Shown one piece after another: positions 24,932 through 37,135 of a stretch of 64,000 nt of DNA. Under the pieces are notes generated by a model. The model worked only from the letters and a program-made list of their open reading frames with translations, ran no database searches and was not told the DNA's origin. Source of the DNA: Oxytricha trifallax (lineage: Eukaryota > Ciliophora > Spirotrichea > Sporadotrichida > Oxytrichidae). Both the position numbers and the translations under genes were made by a program. Location: NCBI GenBank assembly GCA_000711775.1, contig ARYC01017260.1, positions 1 through 64,000 on the forward strand, in the 5' to 3' direction. How positions within the stretch are numbered: the stretch's first letter is position 1; every line of letters starts with the position of its first letter.

Positions 24932-25565
24932 ATGGAGTCTATGAATGATGCAATGAAGAGAATTTAATCTCAAGATTTAACAGGAAAATTTCGAAGTAAA
25001 GAGGACCTTTATAGATATTTGGTATAGCAAGGTAAATTCTTAAGTAAGATTAATAAATCCATTATAGTTGGATTGTTCTTGCCAACTTAGGAGGGAACTA
25101 AAATCTCATTCTTAAAAGCATTACTGAGAGAAGACATAAAAGCTTTTAAATCTAATGAAATTAGGATGATAGAGGTATCTAACTACCCTGAATTATCAGT
25201 GACAAACCTATATGACGATGCTATGAGTGATCCGGACGTAGCTCTCTACCTTCCATCAAAGCTACAGCTCTCTAATAAGTTGCCAGAGAGAAACTTCTTC
25301 TTTGGTGTTCTTGCAACTCTGAAACCTTAGTACTTAAATAAAGTTATTTAACAAGCTCACAAGAAACGATATAGCATCTCTCCTGAAGAAAAAGAGAAGC
25401 AAGGTATTAAAATAAGTGATACCTGGCTGTAGGAACTTCAAAAGCATCCTTACAGCTCAAGTAAGCTTAGTCTTCTAACTTTATAGAAAAACCTGGTAAT
25501 GCTATATACTTGATGAAAGAGCGCAGCAAATTAAACAGAGAGAGAAAGTCTCAAGTAAAACATGA
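24932..25565 (+). pseudogene. TBE 22-kDa-type ORF, +1 frameshift
   Basis: The ORF starts at ATG 24932 (MESMNDAMKRIQSQDLTGKF) and is open for about 170 residues through LFLPTQEGTKISFLKALLRE and LPERNFFFGVLATLKPQ. Near 25403 one extra G, compared with copy 2, shifts the frame. The expected C-terminal part (EKVSSKT then TGA 25563-25565) is in another frame. The function is unknown. A strongly diverged fossil of the same ORF is at 30160-30400. Confidence 0.78.
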
Positions 25566-25729
25566 ATTGAGTAAGAGGCTCTTCGAAAGATTTATAAAAG
25601 CCAGAAGAGATGAACATAGATGCAGGAGCTGGCACTAAAAGAAGAAACATAGGCCCAAGCAAGCCTTAAGAGTAAGAAAAAAAAGAGAAGCCAAATCCCT
25701 TTACGGGCAAATTTAATATGTGAACTTAT

Positions 25730-26786
25730 TCATTCGTTTAAATCTAAAACTTATATATACACACACAATCTCCCTAGTCTTGCACATACTTTAGCTTTAT
25801 CATCGCTAACTCTTTTATCAGCACTCTTTATAAAATCGACTGTATCTATCTTCAAGTCGTGCATTAAGTGATAGAGTTAAAGTTTCTTGTAGTGGCCTTT
25901 CAATAACCCCCAATAAAATTCAATTCCATTAAACTAAGGGCTGTAAGGAACATTAAATACAGGTGTTATGTTTAGTCTTTCATATACCTTCCTTGAGTCT
26001 TTAGTTTTATGAACTGATAAGTTATCAACAAACAGAATAATCTCTTAGTCAGCGTATTTGTCTCTGAGTTATTGTAAGAACTTAATATATTATTCAGTCT
26101 TTATCTTTAAAGAGCGAGGGTGAATAACATAAGTCTCGAGGCCACTATCTTCACTGATTCCATCAAGGATTGCATGAGTTTATATCTTAACCTTTTAGTC
26201 ATAAACTTCTATATTACTATACCTCTTGTACCAAGACCTTGATATAAATGTATTGAATGTAAATACAGCTTCATCAGCGTGTATAAACTTTATATTATGC
26301 TCTTAAGACCTCTGCATTTAATCGAATATATAATTTAAATTAGTCTTATAAAATGGAACATTAAAGTCAATCACTCTCTTAATGCGATTGACTGTCTTGT
26401 AAGATATTCCGTTCTTTTTATATATGTTCGCTATAGATTAAGCAGAGATATGAAGCTCAGGAAATTGGCGATGAAACATCACAGCTCTCTAGGCCAGAGA
26501 GAAGTGAGCCCAGTATTTAAGAGTCTTATCATTGATTAGATAATCGATATGATGCTGCTAAAATTTTAGAGTTCTTTTAGGCTTAGAATTAATCTGCTGT
26601 CTCTTTAAATTCAATACTAATAGACAATGAGACCTCACAGTTGCAGGAGATTTATGGAGCAGTCTTGCAATAGATGTATAATTCAGAACAGGCTACAAGT
26701 TATTCACTATATTCATCACATCCATAACGCAACTTAAACAATAAATCTATATACTCGCTGTTATAAACTGACCCCAAACCTCGCAT
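25730..26786 (-). pseudogene. TBE transposase, frameshifted near N-terminus
   Basis: The transposase of copy 3 runs from ATG 26784-26786 to TGA 25730-25732. The length (1057 bp) is not a multiple of three. One extra base lies near 26690 in the N-terminal region, and a 6-bp in-frame insertion lies near 26110. Catalytic motifs DEAVF, VDNLSVHKT and FNGIE are retained in the restored frame. Confidence 0.85.
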
Positions 26787-26904
26787 ATACTCACTTAAAT
26801 TACTAATATTTAAAGATATAACCCCTACATAAACCCTACTAAAACCCTAATAAAGTATGCCTTAATAGTCTACTTTTATCAACTGAAAGGGTTTTGGGGT
26901 TTTG

Positions 26905-28110
26905 AATGTACTTAAGGTGCCAAACTCTTTTATATGGTATAAAAATATGTTAACAAAGAACGTAAGCTAAAAAATATCATACTATATTACAAAGAATTTA
27001 AAAGTTTTTGCTCACAAATTCAATTATGAAATGATGTACACATTAAACTTAATAAAAAGTATCAATTATAGTGATAACTTAGGGAAAAAAGAAAGGTAGT
27101 GACAATATTAAATCAAATCTGTTTTTTTTTTAAAAAATAAAAATGCTATAATATCTTTAAATATAAGAACTTAAAAGTTGAGTATAATAAAATTGATCTT
27201 AAAAAATTTCATATATTCACAACTAGTGTGAAACTAATGCATTCAAACTAAAACAAACCCTAGCCTTAAACAATACCCTTTTAAATCAAAACACTTAGAA
27301 AACTATTTAAGGGGTTTTGGGGATTTGATTGAAAAATAATAATGATAAAAATAATATTTTTAGATTTTTTTCTAAATATATAATAGCTAAATTGCAACAT
27401 TATAAGCTTTAACTGAGTATTTAGCGTGTAAGTCTCCATTATTGGCATTATAAATTACAACTTTAATACATTATAAAATAATTTTCTTCATTATAATTCT
27501 ATAAGAATTAAATTTAATTATAAGTAATAAATTAAATAATTATTTTAAAAATAATATTTGTTTTTATTGGGCTTTATTCAAGATAATGACATCATAATAA
27601 TAATATATTTATTGTTTCAAAGATAATAATTAGATAATTAAAATAAAATTATAAAATATTAAATAAATATCATATAAGGTATTTTGTATCAAGCTTACAT
27701 AATTATAATGAAGGATAAAATATTTGCTATTTTTAATAATTTCATAGACTTTTAATTCTGATATTTAATGAAGTATAGAAATAAATTGAATGTAAAAAAT
27801 ACTTATTTCAAAAATATTCCTCTTAAATTATTATCTTGAGACAATGAAGTAGCCTTATAATAATCAATAAAATTACTTTTAAGAATATTATATTTGTAAA
27901 AAAATTATTTTTTCAGGTTCTGTAGCCGTGTTATTAAAATGTAAGTTAGATAAATAAAATGTTATTAAAATTATATTTGTGATTTTATATAATTAAAATT
28001 ATACAAAAATTGAAATTTACCCTTTATAAATAAATGAATTTATAATATTCAGATTCTTAAATAAGTTCACAAATAAGAAACTAGTAAATGATTAATTATA
28101 ATTTTTTTTA
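26905..28110. other. AT-rich DNA with a degenerate TBE-like end
   Basis: No coding-like island was seen. At about 27240-27325 the sequence holds AAACCCTA-type motifs and ends TTTAAGGGGTTTTGGGGATTTG, which matches the layout of a TBE terminal repeat at low identity. No partner end was found. Confidence 0.5.
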
Positions 28111-28589
28111 TAAATCATGCAATAAATAAATTCTTGTATGAGTCAAAGACGCGTATTTTATCATAAGCTTTGAGGAATAAAATATTTCCATAGATATCAG
28201 TTCTAACAATAAAAGCAAGGGAAGATATATTGAAAACTCCAAAAACCATTAAATAAGAAATTTTATTGATTAATTTGGTAGTGTATAATTGGAATATTAT
28301 TGGGGTTATTTGAGAAAACACAAGTTTATGCATTATTTTTAATTATTAATGAAAACTAATTTACTTGATTCAAACAAATTTTATCTGATTGACTTTGTGA
28401 TACTTCTTTGACCTAGCTAACATTAATGCCTTGAGTATATCACCTAAAGATTATTATTAAATGCTAGAGCTTAAACGTTATCATTTAAATTAAATTATAT
28501 TCTTTATCTTTTCGCAAACATACTTTTAACATTTTTCGAAGCCAACTAATTGATTATTTCAAATGTTTTTTTTTTAAAAAAAATAAAAG

Positions 28590-29265
28590 ACATAATTTCC
28601 ATTTTGGACTATTTAAGATTTATAATCTATACCTGAACATAACTTTAGACAGAGTCATTTTTCCACTTCTCTTTGATTGGAATGTCCCTGGTTAGCTAAT
28701 ACTTTAGTCATTTTCATTTATCATAGTCTATTTCTCTATTGAAATCTAATGATCTATTTCTAAAAAACAGAGATTTACCTTTACATTTTTTGGCATCGAA
28801 TCTTTGTGAACATTTCTTAGATCAAATGGAGATTTTTCAAACCCTATGTCATTTCTGTTATCCCATTCAAACCGTCTGGATATCTATTATGATAGAGAAG
28901 CTCTCTTAGAGTCATTACAAATATTCAAACTTCTTAATTATTTGAGCAATAAAACAATGTCAAAGTATAATTCTATCGAATTTAACTAAATCATTGAATT
29001 ATCTTGATAAATCTATCGCAGTATGCGTATTTATTGGCAAATTCATATTGAAACTATTAGTTTTTTATGAAATATCTGAAAGGATATCTCTTATAAACAT
29101 ACTCCGCAAATACTATCTGTTTTGCCGTTAGGCCTTGATATGCCAATAGTTGTCATCACAGTTGCTTTGTAGGCCTTATTCAATGCAGTTGTATACATAT
29201 AACTATTTTAATCTTTGGTTTTAGAAGTACCAAAGTTAAGCTATGATTATCCATTGCAGCCTCTT
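28590..29265 (-). CDS. MDS cluster of an unidentified protein
   Basis: Several minus-strand islands look strongly coding. One at about 29265-29075 contains YMYTTALNKAYKATVMTTIG and NGKTDSICGVCLQEISFQIF. One of about 130 codons at 28990-28590 contains RRFEWDNRNDIGFEKSPFDL and KRSGKMTLSKVMFRYRLQIL. Between them (about 29050-28985) the frame changes, which suggests an IES. A hydrophobic 72-codon minus frame at 28115-28333 may be a further piece (low confidence). The CxxC in the first island and the basic end of the second suggest a surface or membrane protein, but the family was not recognised. Confidence 0.55.
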
Positions 29266-29879
29266 TTTTTGTCTAAATTAGTCGTCATGTTTAAATTTAA
29301 ATATATATATTTATAGCTACAATTTTTAGATTTGAATATTAATTTTTAATTCAATTTAAAAATAATTAATGTAATTTTAAATATTGAGTATGTTGAACAA
29401 AAATATAAATTTCAGGCATATATTTCTATACTCATTCAACAACAATAATAAAAATTACTTGATTTATAACAATAAAAACAAATACAACTACTACTACAAC
29501 AATATCTACTACAACTAAAAATGTTATCCACAACTTTTAATACAAATTATTTCAGAAAAAAACTTGCCTGGCACTATTTTGGCAATGCTATAGATAGAAG
29601 TAGAAACCAAAATTCGAAATCAAATCAGTTTCAGTAATATTAAGATTTAATAACCTCTCTATTTATATTATCTCTGTATAAGCCTGCAGCCATAATGGTC
29701 ACACTGAATTGCGAGAGATCATATTTGTATTATTTATAAAACTGTACTTATGTAAATAATCTTATATTTATTAGTTGTGATATTGGTACAAAAAATAAAA
29801 ATAAATCAAGTTGATACTGTAATTACTCAATTTTAAGCAAGATTGAAACTTTTCCATAAAAATCTTTTTAGTTTATAAC

Positions 29880-30560
29880 TAGGTGCTAATTAAGTTTTGG
29901 GACTCTTAAACAGATACCTAATATAATTAATCGGATTTAGTTCAAGTACTAATAAAATTAAAAGTGAATTTGGTAATAATTTAATGGAAGTAAACTAATT
30001 AAAATGGAGCTTCATCTCTGATTTTTTTACAACTTCTGCTAGCTTTTTCCACGTTTTTTTACCACATTGACCTCGTATAATACAAACCATAATAAAAGTA
30101 AGAATTTAATTATAAGGCACAGAAGTCAATAAATTATAAATTCATTAATAGGGGAAAGAACAAGGATTGAATTTACGAAAGCTGCAATCAAAAGGATTGT
30201 GGTTCAAGAAATAATTTAAAGATTTAGAAGTAAATAGGATCTTTATCGATTTCTCACTCAATATGATAATATAAGATTGTTTCAATGAACAATTACTGTA
30301 GTTAGTATATTTCTACCTACCCTGGAAGATACCAAAATATCTATCTTAAAACCTATACTATGTGATCAAAAGAAAGCCTTTTTAAAAACAATGAGAATAA
30401 GTACTACTCAACAACAAAAAAACCCTAAATTTCGATTACTTCTATTTCTCATTTTTTGCAAATTGGCCTAATTTCTCTTATGATCCCAATAATATCCAAT
30501 TATATTATTCTACAAATAAAATCACCAAAGCATCTAATTAGGGGGTTTTGGGGATTTTAT
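29880..30560. mobile_element. Ancient TBE fossil
   Basis: This sequence matches the TBE segment around 24640-25160 at low identity: a GGTGCTAATTAAGTTTTGG stretch, a region resembling the kinase/22-kDa spacer, and a decayed 22-kDa-type frame. It then stops at a telomere-like end, AGGGGGTTTTGGGG, at about 30541-30554. The 57-kDa ORF and the transposase are missing. It is clearly much older than copies 1-3. Confidence 0.72.
30160..30400 (+). pseudogene. Fossil of the TBE 22-kDa-type ORF
   Basis: Conceptual translation gives AIKRIVVQEIIQRFRSKQDL and, after an in-frame TGA, FLPTLEDTKISILKPIL. These align with MKRIQSQDLTGKFRSKEDL and FLPTQEGTKISFLKALL of copy 3. Stops and indels show that it is dead. 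Confidence 0.72.
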
Positions 30561-33100
30561 TCCAGTAATTTGAATAGTTGTTTGTTACAAAGTTTGCTTC
30601 AGGAAATAGATCAGTAGACATTGTTTCTATTAAATAATTTTATTATTAAAAATATATTATTCCATATTTTTACCAATTATGACTTTATCTAAATATATAC
30701 GGGTCAATTATAATAAATAAATAAAATTTATTTAAAAATATATGATTATTATATATTTTGATGGGAATTTTTTTAAAAATTATTAAATATCATAATTAAA
30801 ATATTAGGATATTATTTTAAGTTTCTCCCATAGATAATAACTCATCATTGTCCATGTAATAGCCAATATATATACGAGTCTTTTATAAATAGTCTCCATA
30901 GTGAGTGCAATTGTTGCCACACCCAAAACCAAGCATGAATGAGTCTTTTGAAAAACTTTTTTAAATAATATTAGAATTAATAAGTTTTAGTAAATAAACT
31001 CCGATAATAATTATAATAATAATAATAATTATAAATAATAATAGAAATAAAATAAACAGTTATATCTTAATGAATAACCTTAAATAGAATTAGATTAATT
31101 ATTAATTTTTCGTATTTTTTAAAAAACACTGCTCAGCCAGAGTTTTTTATATGTACCTTACAAATTTAGACATAAAAAGTAAAAGTACATAAAAATAAAG
31201 ATCATAGAAAAGACCAAGGAAAGTATATTATTGATAATATACAAAGCAATTATAAATATTAGATATTAAAAATGAAAATTGCTGCAATTAATTCTAGATA
31301 CGTAAATAAAATTTACTTAAGATAATAATAATGATTTAAATCAGAAGTGTTTTTATTCTTTGTGGTATGTAAATATAAACTAATTTTTACTTAGAACTAT
31401 ATAATTTTTTTAATTATAGCTTTTTTAAATTATTCTAGCAAGGAGACTATAATCGACTTACTAGTATATTTTTCTTTATTTTAAAAAATTCACAAGCACT
31501 CTAAAATTGATATAATCTTTATTCTCCGAAATTTCTACAAATCAACTCTTTAAATATTTTAGAAGAGTTAATGTATTTTTTGCAATTAAATTCATAAATT
31601 AAATGGGAAAAAATGGATACTAATGCTAACTTTAGATTAAATAGAATTAAGTCTAATAATGAGCATTTTCACTTTTTTGTGAATTTATTATTCCTTATTA
31701 TTTTTTATGAATGAATGTAAATTCTATTTAGTTAAGTCATCAATATTAATAATTTTTAATTTTCAAATATTTATAATAAATAATAAAGGCTATTTCTGAA
31801 CGCATGTTTATGTTAACTTTTTTTAATTAATGCTTATTCTATTATTTTTGAAGTTCTGTATATTTTACAAAATTTAATTTATCGTATTTTAGACATAACT
31901 GCAATCTATTGTAAAAAAATAAAAATAGTAATTTTAAATTCAAAAGAAATATATTAAATTTTCAAATTAAAAATTAGAATGTATTTATATTTTAAAGATC
32001 TACGATAAGTTTGAATTTTTAAAATAGATATATTTATTATTCTTATTTATAAAGAATAGGGGAAAATTAATATTTATATTTAATATATAAATTTAATATT
32101 ATTAATTACATTATTTTGATAAGAAGCTATTTAATTCCTTCCAATAAAGTTATCCTATCATGAAATTAGATTTTTATTGGAGTTTATAATATAAAAAAAA
32201 ATAATCAATGAAATAAATTTTTAGTTTTATATCTTTAGTAGTATTTTAATATTATTTTATTTATAAATATTTATGAAATTTTAAATTGAAATTTTATCTG
32301 GTTTTTAAATAATTTAATAAAATAGAATTAAATTGTATGCTCACTAATTCCCTCTCCTGATCTCGTTTTTTAAATTTATAATTTTTGATTTTACCTTTAT
32401 TAATTATTAACTTAAAATTAATTAAGTTGTATCTATATAACGGCAATCTAAATCATTGAAAACATAGAGAAAATTAAAGTTATTATTATTTAAATTTAGT
32501 ATTCTTAAATGATAATTATTATAAAATTTACGAACATATAAATGAGAATTTTTTATTTTGAATAATTCAAATTAATTAAAGCAATACTCTTATCGATAAA
32601 TTGGAACTATAATACATTTAAATAATTATTAATTTAGAAATTATTTTTTTAAAAATAGATTTGTCTTATTTCTTATTTTAATTCTAAATAAATATATTTC
32701 AAATTAATCATTTAATCTTTACTGAAGTTTATTGAATGCATGGAAAAATAAGGGATAATTTAAAAAAAACAATAATTTTATTTTTAAAAAAATTATCAAT
32801 ACACTTAAGAAAGAATGATATTTAATGAAATTAAGGAGTAAAAATATTTTTTTAAGAAAAGTAATTAAATTTTAAATTCTTAATAAAATTGACAGAGCAA
32901 AAAAAATATTAAATGAATATTAATAAATTTCTTCACATTAGGTAATTCAAAATTTATTTATTGCTAAGGCATTTAAAATTTTTGAATTTTTATATTAATT
33001 TTATACATTCCAATATTAAATAATATAAACTTATTACTAATATATATTTTAAAAAGTATACCAAGTTTAAAACTTCTCTTTGAAAATAACTAAATAAAAT
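30561..33100. other. AT-rich germline DNA, nothing definite
   Basis: About 2.5 kb of A/T-rich sequence without coding-like islands, transposon ends or long repeats that I could recognise. Confidence 0.5.
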
Positions 33101-33117
33101 GTAAACACCATCAATAT

Positions 33118-33290
33118 AAGAAAAGCCGGGAAATAAGACAATTACAAGCTCCATTTCAAGCATTATTGGCGATTCCCTTTGATCTATAGATCGTTTTGGT
33201 CACCCCATAACTTTGACTTATAAAAACAGATCAACTTTTACCTCAAGTTTCGGAGGAGTTATGACAATACTTTTTTATAATTAATTGAGA
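33118..33290 (+). CDS. Possible MDS, strand uncertain
   Basis: A GC-richer island has a plus-strand frame reading AGKQDNYKLHFKHYWRFPLI then YRSFWSPHNFDLQKQINFYL. One minus-strand frame is also open throughout, so I cannot choose the strand from sequence alone. It lies just left of a large palindrome. Confidence 0.35.
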
Positions 33291-33509
33291 TATTAATATT
33301 TAAGCTATAATTTTTGATATTTTTTTGCAATTTTTAATTCATACTTTCATTCTTTGGGTTATTAATATATTTTGGAATTATGATGAGTGATGTTATAAAT
33401 AATCGGAGGTACACTTTAACTGAATAGAGATATAATAGAAATTTATACACAGACAATAGAAACTTCGTGATTATTTTTATTTTAAAGATTAGTTTTATAA
33501 ACATTATCT

Positions 33510-34023
33510 GTTCACTCCGAGCCCCCCCCACCTCTATATAAATAATTTTTTATCAGTGTAATTTTCTTGCCCTACTGGCGGCTATTGCATATAATTATTT
33601 ATTTTTATATGATTCACTACATCCGTCAACGTTTTTGTGTACATACTCCCATAGGAAAATATTTAAAAATCCAAACAAATGTTATTTTTATACAAGAAAT
33701 CTTTTTGTAACATTCATATTATTGTACTTTTCAATAAGTTAACGATAAAATTCCTTACTTAACTGGAAAGTATAGTTATTTTGAATTTTATCGTTAACTT
33801 ATTGAAAAGTACAATAATGTGAATGTTACAAAAAAATTTCTTGTATAAAAATAACATTTGTTTGGATTTTTAAATATTTTCCTATGGGAGTATGTACACA
33901 AAAACGTTGACGTTGACGGATGTAGTGAATCATATAAAAATAAATAATTATATGAAATAGCCGCCCGTAGGGCAAGAAAATTACACTGATAAAATATTAT
34001 TTATATAGAGGTGGGGGGTGAAC
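33510..34023. repeat. Large near-perfect palindrome (arms about 240 bp)
   Basis: The left arm begins GTTCACTCCGAGCCCCCCC and the right arm ends GGTGGGGGGTGAAC, and both arms read nearly identically inwards to ATAAAATT/AATTTTAT around 33752 and 33785. The spacer is about 32 bp. Small differences are a 6-bp extra GTTGAC unit in the right arm, a CCGAG lost near the right end and a few substitutions. No ORF was seen. It resembles a MITE or foldback element; no target duplication was identified. Confidence 0.92.
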
Positions 34024-34202
34024 AATTATCTATTTAAATATTTTTTATTAATAGTGTTTGATAATAAAGAGTTTGATATAGCTGTTTTGCCAGCTTATAC
34101 GGGCGCAAATACTTCTGTAACAAATATCCATTATTCTTAATTTTATAAAATAAACAATTTTACCGAAATTTGATTTACATTTATTCCAGTTTGTATCTAG
34201 CA

Positions 34203-34622
34203 ATATTGAAGTAATATATTAGAACTTTGAAAAAATAATTAAATTAAATTAAACTTAAATCAAAATAGTGGCAGTTAAAGTTTGTCAATTTAAACGATCT
34301 CGAGCTCATTTGATGAAGAATTCAAGATTAGCTGGACTTTACTATTGGAGACTCTATTTTATCTCATCCTTGGAGCAAGATAACTTGACTTTAATTATAC
34401 GCCTCATAATTCGATAAATTATACCATCACATTAAAGTAAAGTTATTTTGCTCCAGGGATGAAATAAAATAGAGTCTCCAATAGTAAATTCCAGCTAATC
34501 TTGAATTCTTTATCAAATGAGTTCGAGATTGTTTAAATTGACAAACTTTAACTGCCACTATTTTGATTTAAATTTAATTTAATTGAAATTATTTTTTCAA
34601 AGTTCTAATATATTTCTTCAAT
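34203..34622. repeat. Large palindrome, family member of 19.1 kb repeat
   Basis: The outer ends are ATTGAAGTAATATATTAGAA on the left and the inverse near 34622. The arms are about 200 bp with a short centre near 34410. The inner arms contain GGAGACTCTATTTTATCTCA and its inverse. The diverged repeat at 19137-19390 shares the inner part. It lies only about 180 bp from the 33.5 kb palindrome and just upstream of MDSs of the membrane-protein gene. Confidence 0.9.
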
Positions 34623-34784
34623 AATATTTCTCTATAAGATTCAGTTATCTCATTTAACAAGAGAGACCTAATGCAACTGCCAACTAAATTCCGTTCATTC
34701 AAACAAGCTAAGAAATTAACATGACAAGATGCTAATTAAGTAGATTTTTAATTATTGTTCAATTAATAGTGTATTTATTTTCAA

Positions 34785-35303
34785 ATTTAGATTTTATGGG
34801 GTGGCAAACACCAACGTCTCGAATTGGTTCTGTGCAAACTAAAGTGAAGTCGTTCTACAAGGCAAAAGTAGCAATAATATAAATAAAAGATTTAGGATTG
34901 AGTTTATTTAGAAATACCATCAATGAAATTTATATCAATATAGATAAATACTTTAAAAATGAGTTTATTTACTGCTAAAACGTATATCTTTAGAAGCTGT
35001 TTCCAGATTTGGAGTGCAAAACCAGAGAGGAAACTGACTTAATAGCGAAAGATTCTTATAAAACCATTTAATTATTTAAGAATAAAGATGATTAATTAAG
35101 GAAAAAATAAATTAAAGTTCGATTATTATTAGTTTAAAAATTAAATGTTTTGTTTAATTTATAAAAGCTTACGTGTTATAGTTTGCCTAATTATATAATT
35201 TAATAAGGAGTAAAATTAATTATAGGCTCATAGTATAATTTAAGATAAAATAACTTTTATTGTTTCTATTCAAAATCATTGTTTTTAATAAAAGACTGAG
35301 GTT
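34785..35303 (+). CDS. Membrane-protein gene, first recognised MDS region
   Basis: A plus-strand frame is open for about 170 codons up to TGA near 35303. The first part (MGWQTPTSRIGSVQTKVKSF) and a middle part (LFPDLECKTREETDLIAKDS) look coding. The last third is very AT-rich and probably IES. The position and strand fit the downstream MDSs at 35770, 36000, 36366 and 37860. The family was not recognised beyond a general likeness to multi-pass ciliate membrane proteins. Confidence 0.5.
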
Positions 35304-35769
35304 TTATGTACATGACTTATTCTCAGCAATTTATCGATGTTGAGGAGTTTCAGTCTTCTCCCATTAAATAAACACTAAAATGTTATTTTTTATAGCAAAA
35401 TCAATTTAATAATTTAAACTATAAAACTTTAAGAATTAACACTCGTCTCAACTTCATATTCCCTTGCAAATTTTATAAGAAATGATTTTTATTTGATCTC
35501 AGAAAATTACTTAGTTTTATTTCTTTAAAAATTTATTTGAAAGCTATTAAACAAACATAAAAAGTTATTATTTAAATAGTTATGAAGGATAATTGGCTTG
35601 CTTCAATTATCGATAATGAAAACTTAACATATTCATCTGTCAGGCTTCTCTTATTTTATACATAATATTTCATTCATTTTTTATAAGGTTTATTTTTATA
35701 ATTTATAAGGCTTTAATTTTCAAGTCAATAGATTAAAGACTAAACGAAACTTTTGTGGCTTAGTTTGAA

Positions 35770-35930
35770 CTTTTTTGTAGATGAAAACGTTATTGCAACC
35801 ACAAGGACGTCATACAATATTGGAAGAGTAAGATCAAAATGCAAAAATGAATATTGTAGAATTTCTTTAATAAATAAGCAATAATTAGCATAAGTTTTAA
35901 AGGCTATTTTATCTTTGTTTGACTGAGATA
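35770..35930 (+). CDS. Membrane-protein gene, MDS
   Basis: The plus-strand frame NVIATTRTSYNIGRVRSKCK continues NEYCRISLINKQQLAQVLKA before TGA. Its composition is coding-like against AT-rich flanks. It is assigned to the gene by strand and order only. Confidence 0.45.
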
Positions 35931-35999
35931 AAACATTGTTAATAAATTATCTGTAGTAATTTTATTCATTCTTTCTTTTACAATTGATAAATCAACTTT

Positions 36000-36222
36000 T
36001 TTAAAAGAAAATTAAGACTGCCAAGTGAGATATCCAGCTTGTTTTAAATTATCTACAAAAATATGCTTAAAAAATTCAGATCTTCCAAGCATCCACTATT
36101 TTAATGAGCAAATTATTTTAGAGAATTGCATTCAAATTTCCAATACTATTGATGCTTTAACAGCTACTGGAGGTTTCGCACAAGTTATCATGGTTTTATA
36201 TCTTATTAAATTCTTATAATAA
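36000..36222 (+). CDS. Membrane-protein gene, MDS with transmembrane segment
   Basis: The plus frame reads YPACFKLSTKICLKNSDLPS and then NTIDALTATGGFAQVIMVLY. The last part is the start of a hydrophobic segment of a kind seen repeatedly in large ciliate membrane proteins, where a TIDxLxxTGGF motif precedes the final membrane helix. An overlapping minus-strand frame (36132-36347) is a shadow. Confidence 0.6.
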
Positions 36223-36365
36223 TTTATATACGATATAATTGATAATAAATAAAAAATGGTTGTTTTTGGGATATTAACGTTTAGAATATAAAAGATTTTA
36301 TACTTTCTCTCAATGATGGGAAAATTATATTTATACATTGACGACAATTAAATTTAGCAGAATTT

Positions 36366-36540
36366 GAATTAAGATTCTTATAATAGAAAGAGAAACCAAG
36401 ATAAGGCGTCTAAAAATAATTAACTGGAATTTAACCCAAATTTCCAAAAATATAGGCAAGATGGAAATATATCATATACTATGGACTCTAAGAGAAAATC
36501 TAAAAATAGCACATATCCTAATCAGTCAAATATTGTATAA
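36366..36540 (+). CDS. Membrane-protein gene, hydrophilic MDS
   Basis: The plus frame SYNRKRNQDKASKNNQLEFN continues PNFQKYRQDGNISYTMDSKR. It is hydrophilic, as expected for a cytoplasmic region after the last membrane helix. Another plus frame is also open, but its composition is less protein-like. Confidence 0.5.
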
Positions 36541-37135
36541 AAAAATATTGAAATTTCCTATAATTTATTAATTACTTATTGATATCATTATTGTTGATAT
36601 AAATTGAAATTTGTGATAAAATTAAATTAAATTTTTAAATGAAATTTAAAGCAGTTATTAATATGATGTTGTTTTTTTATAATTATATCTAAATTAACTT
36701 TAACTAAATCAATCTGCATTTTAGGTAACTTTTATATTTAAAATTTATTAAAATCTTCAAAGTAAACAAACTATTATTTATTTAGAAGAATAAAAAATAT
36801 TTTTCAGTGTAGTGATCAATAACAAACACCGTTTTAAGTTCCAAAAAATAATATATGTAAAGATTCAAATTTGTATGCATTTCCTAAAAAAATTGATATT
36901 AACAATTAATTAATTAATTAGTTATAATTTTCTCAATATTTAATGTACTTCTACAATATTTTAAACATCATACATCAATAATAATAAAAATTCTTATAAC
37001 TTTGGTTAATAATAATAAACCATTCTAAACAAAGAGGAGCTATCTTAAAGAAACCTCCTTGCCAATGATAATTAATTAAAATATCAGGCTAACAAGAAAA
37101 ATATTATTTAACCTTTATCTACACTCTCTCTAGGT

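Larger units (their letters stand above)
22774..26904. mobile_element. TBE transposon copy 3, full length
   Basis: This is a complete 4131-bp element in the opposite orientation to copy 2. The left end starts CAAAACCCCAAAACC at 22774 after ACT (22771-22773). The right end is GGGTTTTGGGGTTTTG at 26889-26904, followed by AAT. ACT and AAT both fit the ANT target, but they differ by one base, so one side has mutated. The right inverted repeat lacks about 17 bp. It contains a minus-strand zinc-finger/kinase ORF, a plus-strand 22-kDa-type ORF and a minus-strand transposase. Confidence 0.95.
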
